Source of the DNA: Sphagnum compactum
Lineage: Eukaryota; Bryophyta; Sphagnopsida; Sphagnales
Length of the DNA stretch: 64,000 bases
Direction: 5' to 3'
Assembly (NCBI GenBank): GCA_965153455.1
Contig: OZ234494.1
Location: forward strand, 2,108,001-2,172,000
Shown: piece by piece, positions 1-11,004 of the stretch
Layout: every line of letters starts with the position of its first letter
Numbering within the stretch: position 1 is the first letter of the stretch
Translations under genes and position numbers: made by a program
Notes under the pieces: generated by a model
Told to the model about the DNA's origin: nothing
The model's input: only the letters and a program-made list of their open reading frames with translations
Database searches by the model: none

Positions 1-400
1 TTTTCTCACCCTTTGTGCTCATGGAGATAGTCTCTAATACCTACTTTGATGCAAACGGGGCCCACATCTTATGTACAACTGAATTTGGAGAAGTTCAATT
101 AGTGTGACCAGATAGGGTTTTGAAAATTTTCATGCAACATGAATGATGGATGAGTAGTGAAAGTTAGTATTTGGGTGCATGACTGGGGAGGTGCTAGAAA
201 ACAGATGCACAGTGCAGCTGACCCTGCATTAATTGTGGGGATTTGGGATGACATGATGCCCCCACGTTCATGGCACAGGTCACTTTGAGGGATAGACTGA
301 CCAGTGACTCCTAGGTTACTTTGGACACTGTGTTGAACTACTGAAGAAACAGTGGAAGACTGTTCTCTGACTCTGGTCCATTAGATAAACACATGCTAGA

Positions 401-540
401 ACAAGGGATGTGTCACACTGTGGCCTTGCCATTTACATTAAAAAGTATCTTAAGGCAAAAGAAGAATTATGGAAACTCAATCATTTCACCGTGCCAAAAT
501 TTAATCTTCAAAAAATCCTCTAGAGTCTTTGGGCCTCTTT
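401..540 (+). repeat. Repeat family B, copy 1 (partial)
   Basis: ACAAGGGATGTGTCACACTG, the following GTGGCCTTGCCAT, then AAGTATCTTAAGGCAAAAGAAG and AATCTTCAAAAAATCCTCTA recur in the same order at 6944-7208 and, inverted, at 50082-50358. This copy stops after the AATCCTCTAGAG block. Confidence 0.8.
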
Positions 541-545
541 CAGCA

Positions 546-1569
546 CTATTGTAAAGTAAAGAAATTTTATTGAATTTGGGTACGAAATGCTGAAACTCAG
601 CATTTAATGCATAAGGTTCAAGAGTAATTATAGTAAGTTGTAAAGGTGGGAGTAGTGAAATTATGTGTAGCAATTGTGGAGGTGCTAGGAAAAGGGAAAG
701 TCAAGGTGAACTCTGTTTAGCACAAAAATTTCTGAGTTTTCTCCCCTCTGGGGCCCCTCGCCGTTGAATACTAATGTTTCTTTTAGCTGTGTTGTTTTTA
801 ATCTCACCCTGTTTATTACCAAACTCAAGCTTCTAGAGTTGTGTTTTTCTAACTTTAAAGATAAATCTATTGTATGCCCTTAATGATCATACTTTTTTTA
901 CAAATTCATATTAATTAGTTGTAACTGCATGTTTCACGTTTATTTGTGCAATGAACCATTTGGTTATCAGCAAAAACATTATGGAATCCCCTTCCTTAGG
1001 TAAAATTCATATTTTTCACATTGTTTTACATTTACATTATTTAACATGGTCATTTAAAATGATATAAGTGTATTTGTTTTATGCTTACATTATTTTTCAT
1101 GGCCGCATAAAATCGTATGAATGTATTTATTTTTACACTTACATGATTTTACATGACATAAAATAAATTTACACAATTTTGCACTTACATGTTTCATGTT
1201 TAACATTTTCACTTACATTACATTCCCAAACCATTTACACAAACAACATTAATACCAACCTCCTCCCATTTCATGAATAGTACAATATGTGTGCATCATG
1301 AGTCATGCACCTTATAACATCCTTCCTAGTGCATGGCACAACATGTTTGGAATGAAAAACAATAAATATTATGTTGGATTAGGGGAGTAAAATGACTTTT
1401 GACTAGCATTTTTAGTTGGTGAAAAACATTGCATAGCTTTAACACCTAGTATTGATTAACTAAATTGATTGATTGGTCAAAGTGATTTGCTATTAATAGT
1501 CTCACACCTTTCACAATCCCAATTTCTTATGTGTGGCTAAGGCATGGAAATAATAAACATGGGGTGGAC
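546..1569. other. AT-rich stretch without a gene
   Basis: No convincing coding or RNA gene. About 1320-1530 shares blocks (AACACCTAGTATTGATTAAC, TTTGCTATTAATAGTCTCA) with 32830-33015, another dispersed repeat. Confidence 0.6.
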
Positions 1570-3396
1570 ACTAAACAAGAGCAACGAATTAAATGTAGCA
1601 TTGGTTTTGATGAAGTTGCAAAACAATGCCCAACAAGAAAAATATTTTCAAATTTTTTTAATTGTACTAAGAACTATGATTAACATTTTAAATATCTTTC
1701 TTACACAATATTTTCAAGGAACAAAAATGATCTAGTGGTTAGAATCTCCCTTTTCAACCAAAGGGTTTAGGGTTCAATTTTTTTCATTTATTTTTTCTAT
1801 GAACAAAATGGAAGTAAAAAACATTTAATAATTTATTTAGTTCGATGCCCTAGGAAGAAAGGGACTTTCCTCATAGAGGAGACAAAATGGTAACCCCAAC
1901 TATGCTCCCTTGAGAGAAAAGGAATAACTTTCCAAGAAGAAAGGAACTAAGTTGCCTTAAGGTGAAAATACAATATGGATGATTACATAATCCTATTACA
2001 ATTTGATTATTGGCCATGGAATTTTTAAAAAATGAATAATATACAAAAAGGATTCAATAAAATAATAATTTATATGAAATGATCATATCATATAAATTTT
2101 GAGTTGTCATAACATATTGGACTTTTGAAATGTTATAAAATTACATCACAACCCATATTATATGATTGTGGACTTCACACATTTATTAAAATGCCTAATT
2201 GAGTGATTTTTGGGGACATGGAAACTATTGTGATGCAATTGAAATAAAAGAATTAAAATTTGGAAGATTTTGATGACCATAATTTGAAATATTTAATGAT
2301 ATATGATTTTTCAATCAATTTTTTATTTATTTAAATTGATAATACATTTTTTTAATTTTTCAAATGTAAATTTTGATATAATTACCTACCATTGATAGAG
2401 TCTTTTTTTAAGAAAATTAAAAAAATATCCTTGACATATGATTTGTGTAATATAGTTATCTTGCTTATAGTGTATTTATAATGTTATTTTGACCATTTTT
2501 GGCATTATGATGGATTCCACATATGTTGGAATGTATTACACCTTAATATGTTTTTGCTTCAAGGAACAACTCTTGGGGAGAAAGGGATTAAGTTGCTTTA
2601 GAGAGCAATTTTTGCTAAGGAAAAAAAGATTAAATTACCTCATGGAACAACTTCCTTTAGAGAGAAAGTTTTTGAATATTTGACAAGAAAGTCAAGGGAG
2701 CAATTCTTTTCCAAATTAAACGTTTTTTATACCATTGAAAAACTCTCAAAACATAGATATCTAAAATAATCTTGCACTTTTAATTTGATGTTGTGAGCTA
2801 AAAGTTATGACCAAAAAAAAGTTGAAAGTTAAATTTTCCAAGTCCTCTTTTCATCAAGGAGGAGAGGAGTTCCTTTCTTCAATTAAGTTCCCTTTGCCCC
2901 ATAGGAGAAAGGGATTCAATTGCCCCATGGAGCAACTTCCCTTGGGCAAAAATTTCTTAAATGTTTGACAAGAAAGCTCAAGTGGCAAATGTTATTCAAA
3001 TCAAACATTTTATATACCATTGGAAAGTTTTTCCAACACAGATATCTAAAATGATTTTTTATTTTTGAGGTTATGAACATAAAGTTATCAAAAAATTGGG
3101 GGCAATTTTTCCAACACCCTTTCTCCAATGGGCAATTGAATATTCTTCTCCTTGGGGGACAAGGCTTTCTTCCCGGGGGACAAAGGAGCATTGGAAAATT
3201 TCATCCCTGGCTTTCCTTTTTTCCATAACATTCCATTCATAACCTTAAATTTAAAATGCATTATATTTTTAAATATATAAGTTTCAAGAACTTTCCAGTG
3301 GTATACATAAAGTTTATGTTTATCCCTTGAGTTTTTATCAAACATTGGGGAACTTGTTCTTTGAAGGAAATTGCTCCATGGGGCAACTTAATCCTT

Positions 3397-3430
<34 letters not shown>

Positions 3431-4064
3431 GGGAGAAGGCAATTTGAAAAATTTGATCCTCAACTTTTCTTTTTGTCATAACTTTTTATTTATAACTCAA
3501 ATAAAAAATGCAAGATCATTTTAGATATCTCTGTTTCGAAAAAATTTCAATGTTATAAACAATCTCCAATTTGAGCAAAGTTTACCTTCGTTATTTTCTT
3601 GTCAAAACTTTAGGAAGTTTCTCTTTTGAGCAACTTAATCCCTTTCTACCCAGGAGAAGTTGCTCCCTTGAGCAACTTAATCTCTTTCTCTTTGAAAAGT
3701 TGTTCCCTTCACCTTGGGGGAACATGGTTGGGGCTATCATTTTTTTATTCCCTGAGAAAAATCCCTTTCTCCCCAAAAACATTTAGCTTGAAGAAGTTGC
3801 TTAAAAGATATTTTTTTAATCCATTTTGTTCATGGAAAAGAAATTTGAAAAAAAAATTCAAACCCCGAACCCTTTGGTTGAACAGGAAATTCTAATCACT
3901 AAATCATTTTTTTCCCATTGAGAATATTGTGTAAGAAAGATAACTAAAATGTTAATCATAGTTTGCGTATAGTCGAAAGAATTCAAGAATAATTTTTTTG
4001 TTGGGCATTGTTTTGTAACTATGTTAAGATTAGTATTGCATTTAATTCATTGTTCTTGTTTAAT
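1570..4064. mobile_element. Foldback element with long inverted arms
   Basis: The outer arms (about 1570-1830 and 3800-4064) are inverted copies: CTAAACAAGAGCAACGAATT on the left pairs with the complement of AATTCATTGTTCTTGTTTAA on the right, and GAACAAAATGG pairs with CCATTTTGTTC. The interior is also largely palindromic and modular: units rich in AAGGAACAACTT / GAGAAAGGGATTAA alternate with a TTGGAAAG...TAGATATCTAAAAT module in both orientations. No transposase is visible. It could be a Mutator-like or other long-TIR foldback element. No target duplication was assigned. Confidence 0.65.
3398..3428 (+). repeat. 31-base poly-C run followed by GGGGG
   Basis: An uninterrupted C run of 31 bases is followed by five G. 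It lies in the foldback interior where other modules have only short C or G runs. Apparent proline- or glycine-rich frames across it are artefacts of the homopolymer. Length may be inaccurate in the assembly. Confidence 0.9.
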
Positions 4065-4159
4065 GCTCATTGTATCTCTTGGACATGATATTTACTCTTA
4101 GAGACTTGGTAGGTATTAGTGCTATTGCTAAAAGTATTCCCATGTTGAATAATTTTGTG

Positions 4160-4510
4160 TAAGGTAAAGCTTAAGGTGGGGGCATTCCCAAAATGCAAAC
4201 CCAAGGGCTTTACCATTGTAAAAAACAAGATGAATATTACCATGAACCTAAACACACATAAATAATACATATCAAGGGGTGGGTTCTTATGTGTTCTCTT
4301 TACGAGTGGGATAGATATCACATTTAATAAGTAAGCATAATATCTCTTGCACTCAATATTTCTCTTCCTTGATGTGCCTTTTCCTTTAAGGAGTAAGTGT
4401 AAAATCCATCTTCTTTTCTAAAAAGGATATTCATATCTATATATAAACAGGTGCCCTCCAAATAAACTAGAAAATATCTCCACATGCTTTACAAATTGGG
4501 AAGATAACAA
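4160..4510 (+). repeat. Hairpin repeat family A, copy
   Basis: Ordered blocks: GGGGCATTCCCAAAATGC, GGGCTTTACCATTGTAAA, GTTCTTATGTGTTCTC, TTAAGGAGTAAGTGTAAAAT, CCCTCCAAATAAACTAG and ATGCTTTACAAATTGGG. The same order recurs at 31.0-31.35 kb and in pieces elsewhere. The inner blocks pair with each other (ACTCCTTAAGAG against CTCTTAAGGAGT) to form a hairpin. Confidence 0.65.
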
Positions 4511-6943
4511 TTTGTAGAGTACATGGCACTCTAATGCTAAGTCTTTGCCCCAAATCATGCATAGGAGGGGGAGGGTTCATTCTTATGCGTACTCCTTAAG
4601 AGATATTTTCCTTTTACCATTTTTTCACATGTGAGCACAACAATTATGCCTGAGAATTTTCAAGTACATTGGACAAAAGATCTTTTCATTGTGCTTGCAA
4701 AGGGGGTTAAGCATCCCACCACAATGTTGGTGGTGTTTAATTAACATTAAACAAATTGGAGTAGGTTTTTACTCTTTCCACATGCTTGCACACTTTTTTT
4801 CACTACTAGCATAACTTTGCCCAAATTTTCCTTCTGATAGTACCAAAAAAGCATTTTTTTATTGATAAAAATTCGCCAATTTTTTTAAAATTTTAATCTA
4901 AATGCTAAAGTGAAGTGAGTTTTGAGGTTTTCAATGGTTAGAATTTGAAAATAATAAAAATTAGTGTTTCAATATGCTGCACATTACTGGTGATGGTTTT
5001 GTTTATTGTTTACAAGGGTTTTAAAAGTTATGTAAAGAGCATTTATAACACGTAGATTTTTAATACTAGAGATGTGCACCATTTGATTGTTGTCTTACAT
5101 TAGAGCTAATCTAAGTAAGGACGATTTGTTTTGGGGTCATTATTGAGTTTTTTTTACATGAATATCTAATGTGACATTGTTAAAGTTAATTTTATGTATG
5201 GATCCACATTTATCCACATGATTTTTTTAATAACAAATTAATTTGGGTTGATTTTTTTGTGGATATGGTACCAAAAAATGATTTGATAAAAAAACATCAG
5301 TACGGGTTCTCATTTGTGTGGTAATATATTTGAAAATTATGGTTGGATGTTAAAGGTTATGTCAACTACATAAGCAATAACAAAAAGTTCACAAAAACAT
5401 GTATCATGTTGTTATATGATAGTAACATAAGTTAATGGGTAAAATGGAAGAAAACTTTGAAGCTTTTCAAATGTTTTATGATTCAAAATTTCATTAGATG
5501 GTTTGTTGGAATCAAAGATTATATATTTATAATGAGATGCATGCAAATCAATGAATGACAATATCTAGTGGTTTTCATTGATGTTGATGTGTTCAAAACA
5601 TTTTGTTTATATTGGATGCTTCCACATAATTGAGAATATGAATGTTAATCATATGGTTGGTTTTTGAGATACTACATGTAAATCATTTGCGTAATGATTG
5701 ACATATGTTCATTTGTTGGCCATATTTGGTATTCTTGGAATTTTTTTAAAGAGTAGGATTTTATCTCAATTTTATGGAGGTAATTTCATAAATTTTAGAC
5801 ATAAGATGTGAGAGATATTGAATTTTCATTGAATTTTTCTCATTTGAAATTTGATCAAAATCAATAAAAATTGAAGGTGAATGAAAATTGGATTTCAAAC
5901 TTTACATGCTAAAGATGGTATACATTGCCCCATTCAACATTATTTGGTTTGCTAGAAAACCATCATGTGAGGTTAAACAATTTTGGGTTTTAACTTCATC
6001 CAAGTGTCTTGGAACAAACGAATATTGTTTAATGTTGACTAGTGTGGCTCTTGTGTTGTTGGCCCAAGTGTGATGATTTTCAAGGTTTTAAGTGTGCAAC
6101 TTTCCAAAAAAATCTTTCAAGGCTCTAGAAGACATACCTAAGGTGAAATGTGATGGTATGAAAACAGAAATAGGATGGCCTATGGGAAATTCTGTGTGCA
6201 TTTCCCACATACGATGGGGAGGCCAAACAAAAGGGCCAATATAAGGACGAAACATTGATTGGTTGAAATAACTTATGTCTTATTGGCCAAAGTGTGAAAT
6301 GTGTGTATGTGAAAAAGGCCCCTTATTGAGTTCAAACTATAAAACATGATCAAACTTTATTCCTTGATCCTCTTCTTGTAACTGTTTAATCAAGAACTTA
6401 TGAATAATGTTTGAACTTAACAAAAATCTAAAATAGACAATTTAAAGCAAAGGGTTAAAAGCAACCAAAATTAAGTTGTTTAACAAGTTTATATAAACTC
6501 AAATTTAATTTAACCTATGTCTAAAAGGATCACTGCCAAACAAATTCAACAAACCATTTCCTACCTGAAAAAATCTTTACATGAACCAATTCCAAATGAA
6601 ATTTGTCCGGGCCACATCTCGACATTTGGTTGTAACCAAAAATATTGAAGGAGTTTTGAAGAAAAGGAGCCAGGGAATTTTAGATGATTACTATGTAGGT
6701 TGGTAGGTGAGTGAGTGAGGCACTTGGTGGTTACTAGGTAGGTAGATGCATGTGGATGGTCAGTACATACTTAACCACAATGATTAACATGAGACAAAAA
6801 AATCAGCGAATTTTCGCATGGTGGAAACAATGTTTTTTTGGGAAATTTTCATCTTTTTAGTGAAAAAATGAAAAAAATACCAAAATTTCGAAACCGAAAA
6901 AAAGAAAAAAGAAAACCCCTGACACAAGAACACAACCAACCAA
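4511..6943. other. AT-rich stretch without a gene
   Basis: No coding gene seen. Around 5740-5830 is one copy of the TTTCATAA...TTTAGAC module found in tandem near 23 kb. Confidence 0.6.
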
Positions 6944-7208
6944 AACAAGGGGTGTGTGTCAGTCACACTGTGGCCTTGCCATGTACATTAAATAGTATCT
7001 TAAGGCAAAAGAAGAAACTCAAATATTTCACCATGCAAAAATATAATCTTCAAAAAATCCTCTAAAAGAAACCAAAATCGTTCAAGCTACTCTATAACTA
7101 ATCTCAAGTTTCAACACAAGCCAAAATACAATCTTTCAAAAATCCTCATATAAAAATAGACCTATTTCCTAGGGGCCAAAAAAATTCTCTTAAGCTAATA
7201 TACTATAT
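6944..7208 (+). repeat. Repeat family B, copy 2
   Basis: This is the longest direct copy, about 265 bases, from ACAAGGGGTGTG to CTTAAGCTAATATAC. It matches the 50.1-50.36 kb copy over its full length in reverse orientation. No coding capacity is apparent. It is a dispersed repeat of unknown class, possibly an LTR or MITE fragment. Confidence 0.82.
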
Positions 7209-7623
7209 AGTGAATCGAAACACAGTATGCTTGCCTTGGGAGGCAAGGCCAAAAAAATGCTTCCTGTCCATAGTCCACACACACCATCCATCCTTGTTGG
7301 TGAGCTGCTGGGTGCTGGTTCACTCTGGTCCAGTTCGGACCCAATTCAAATTTACAAGCTGCCCCCCATATGTGTGGAGTCATGGTTCGATTGGCACCAT
7401 CATGCGAGTGCTGGTGCAATGTGACAGGCGATACCAGTCGGTTTGGCTGCCTAATTTGACAACGTCCAGGAAATTAGCGAAGCCCTGGGTCCTCGATGTG
7501 CGAGTGTTGGAGGAGGGGTGATGGAATGTGGCAGAAGACATGTGAGTTCCTGGTTTCAAAGATATCCAGTGAAATGATGCTCTGAGTCTTTGTTTTCCGC
7601 TGTGCATCACACAGAGGAGGAAC

Positions 7624-7811
7624 ACTCTCAGCAGACTCTGGAATCACATTCAGGCCCACATCGTGACAGACCGGTTACAGCGAGTGCTTTGAGTTTTAGG
7701 TTCTGAAACTCTCAGCAGACTCCAGAGTTGATAGGTGCTAATCACATTCCAATCACCAGGCCCACATCGTGACAGGCAGTTACAGTGAGTGCTTTGAGTT
7801 CTAGGTTCTGA
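7624..7811 (+). repeat. Two-copy tandem duplication (about 84 and 104 bp)
   Basis: ACTCTCAGCAGACTC, CAGGCCCACATCGTGACAG and GTGCTTTGAGTT occur in order twice, starting at 7624 and 7708. The second copy has about 20 extra bases. No gene is evident. Confidence 0.85.
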
Positions 7812-10174
7812 CACCCATTCTCAAATGATATTTCTGACGTCTTCATTTGCAATTTCAGCAGCATAGTTCCTTTTTCTTCGAGCTTTTCTTTTGGAGGGCA
7901 TTACAGATTCCAATTACCACTGTGTTCAATTTAATATTCCATATTCCTCAAGCACAAATGCCAAAGCAAGCAAATGGTAAGAAACTAGTCAGAACGTTCG
8001 AGCCTTCAAGGGACATAATGCATAAGTAAGAGCATCCCTAACGGTGAGAGCCATTTGTTCCTGTATCAGTGTTTATCACATCCAAGGACTTGGATTAATT
8101 GTCTTCTCCTCCCCACCCATAATCTTCAAAAGTGAACTGCCATAAGATGAAATGGTGTTTAAACGGAACAACCAGGGCCAATCGTTAAAGGCAACTGGTG
8201 AAAAGCAATCATTTTAGCATCCCATGGCTCTTTTAGCCAAGACATAATATGACCCTTTGACAAGTCGAACCTAGACCTTGTTGCGAAAGTGCCATCACAT
8301 GGCGGAGTTTCATCTAGATTTTGGCATATAGGTGACGAAGTTCCATCTAGGTTTTGGCGTATAGTGCCATTATAGCACGATCGTGAGAGATGTTCTAAAA
8401 GTTTGTTTCCATCAGGCCATTGTGATCATAGATTCTACCTTAACAAAATGCACAACTAAAGGTTTATTAGGTTGTTATGATCATAGATTCTGCTTCAAAA
8501 ATATTTTTTTGTTACATTTGTTTCATCTAGTTGTGTTCAAAGTCATCACAATCACCTCAAAGTTTTGTAGGTCAACATTGACCAAAGACAGGTGTGTGAG
8601 CTGTGATCACTATCATCTCAGAGATTTTCGGATCAGTGATTAAATGTAGAGTTGTGTGAGTTGTGAGTCAACGTGTGAATCATTTGAAGTCGACATCTGT
8701 CATCTTTTCGTATGATATCATATGTTATTGTAAATTTCCTACAAAGTTCTCTAGGTATGAAATATTCTCAAACGATTAAAAAAATAATTACTTCTAGATT
8801 TGCAAACTAATTTCCTACATATGAAATATTTTCAACAATTTTAATGACATTTTATAGTTTAATTACATTTTTTAATGGAAAGTGCTTATTATGCAACAAA
8901 AAAACAAAGCCCCATTCCATTTCTATCATCGATTAGAACACATTACATTGTCTGTAAATATGCATATTATGCAACAAGAAACAACGTCCCATTTTTGTGT
9001 CCACTATGATCACATCATATTATATATAATTATGATCAGAGCAATGGCTATGATTTTATCACAACAATCTAATGGCAAGAGAACCTAAGGTGCAAGTATC
9101 TCTACTAGAAGTGGGAACATGGTGACAACTTTTGAAATCCATGAAAGGAAGGAGAGAAAAGTAACTTCAAGGAGTAGTTGTCTTATTCTTTTATATATTG
9201 CTTGGAATGTGAAGGTATGGAATGGTATTTCCATATTCTCCTGCAGTCCATATCCCTTCAAACAGCTAAAGTATTAAAAAAGGAAGTCTAATCCATTATC
9301 TGGAGAAGCTAAATACGTGATAGAAAGATTCAAGTTCTGCCATGTCAGCAGCAGCACATAGGGAAGTTGGTGTGTCAGATGTGAAATCTGCAATGACTGG
9401 TTGCTTTAAAATACCAATTTTTGTAACCGGCCAATCCTATGAGTTCCCATCTGTATGGAACGTGCTACACTAGTGTTAAGAGATAAAGCCCAACATGGCA
9501 CTTACACTATTCACCAGGCATGTTCTGCAGTTTAGAAGGTAGATCAGTCACATTCCCCCTTGCAAATAACACGAAGGACAAAATTTGTGCACTTAAATTC
9601 CACTAGTATTATACTATGTTAAAAGTCCAATTGTTTGGTTGCACCACTTCATGAAAGGCCCATACTATATTATATCACTGCACATAATAATCTCTTTGCT
9701 AATTTCTTAACATCAAAATATCTTCTCATTAGGTATTTGATGAACCAAATTTCTTTTTTGATGTTGCAGAACTGAATGCTTGTTTGGCATGAGAGGCCCT
9801 GAACAGGATTAAGGTATAGATTACGGAACGTGGTGCCATTATTTTCCTTGAATTTTTGCACCAGGTGTGAAAATCAATGGCAAGCATAAGGGGAGGATGA
9901 GGTAGTTTACCAATGAAAACCAAAATAGTAAAGTATCAAAAACATAAGCCTGTTCAATTCGGGCATGAAAGTTAAGTTTGACTCCAGAAAAAAAGGACCA
10001 AAAGATTAATGTTTAGTATCAGAAGTCTACTGTTGATGTCTGTGTTTGTGGCAAGAAAAAATCAAGGTCCCAAATACTCTGGACACAACTTGATCTCAAA
10101 AAATGGCAAGATGGTCCAGTGTTATATATTGCATCTAGCTTTCGGTGCAAAACTAGGGAATCAGTTAGGGGATG
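7812..10174. other. Downstream flank of ODC, no other gene seen
   Basis: Likely holds the ODC 3' UTR at its right end. At 8300-8370 a GTTCCATCTAG(A/G)TTTTGGC block is duplicated, and at 8405-8485 a GTGATCATAGATTCT block is duplicated. Open frames here are short and unlike known proteins. Confidence 0.5.
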
Positions 10175-11004
10175 TCAGGAGCAGCCACCACTGCTCACTG
10201 AAATCTGTCTACCACTAGTACTGGAACAATTCACTGCCCAATTTTCTATAATATTGCCATCTGCATTGAGATCTGGAACACACCCCTTCATAAGCTGTGG
10301 GGCAATCCCCCTCAGGTAGCCGAGGGTTGAACACCCTTGAAGATTGATGGAGAAGACATAGAAAGTGGGAATATCAGACATTGAAAATCCATTGAAACTG
10401 GATCCAGCAGCAGCTGTGTATGCTCCCATGTCAGGGAAAATGATCCAATCCCCAATGGATAAATCAGGGAGTGATGCACCTTGCAAGACAGTGTCTAGTC
10501 CATCACACGTTGGCCCAAAGACTGTGGAGTTATGAGTGGGAAGACTGCCACAATCACCATGGCAATTATTGTTCTTGGACTCATCTGCCAAACAAATAAG
10601 AGGACGATACTTGAGCACAGCGTGATCATAGAGCAGACAATTCATGGAACCATAGATTCCATCATTGATCCAGTACTCCTTCACTTCTCCCCGCACACGC
10701 TTACCAATGACAGTTGTTGCAAGGGTGGAGGGTGTTTCTGCAAAATAGCGTCCCGGTTCTGCAATAATCTTCACACCCATCTCAAGTGGGAAGTATGCAT
10801 CCAATGCATCATTTACTGCTGCAGCTGCATCCAAGAATTTCAGGCTGCCACTACTTCCAGAAGTAAAGCCACCACCAATGTCTAAAATGTGCATTTTGGG
10901 CAGACCCAGTCTTTCAGATATGTTGAATACTTCACGAGCCGCAGCTATAGCATCAGTAAATGAAAAGGCATCTGTTGCTCCACTGCCAATGTGAAATGAG
11001 ACAC
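10175..11004 (-). CDS. ODC: ODC exon 4 (terminal)
   Basis: Encodes the second half of residue 209 through residue 484 and the stop. It carries HIGSG, the PLP-phosphate GGGF loop, EPGR, the YWINDG and YGSMNC segments, the catalytic CDGLD and GAYT. After the core (ending near TFYVFS, about residue 427) there is a tail with little hydrophobic content that finishes in a Ser/Cys/Gly-rich stretch. I do not recognise the tail from other ODCs. I found no clear AATAAA within a few hundred bases below the stop. Confidence 0.95.

Noticed and set aside
3261-3524. Poly-Pro and poly-Gly frames across the C run
   Set aside because: They exist only because a homopolymer lacks stops; both strands show it.
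10175-10894. A separate minus-strand gene starting at the Met at 10894
   Set aside because: That Met is internal ([10 protein letters not shown]). The frame continues upstream through HIGSG to a good splice acceptor and joins the other ODC exons.
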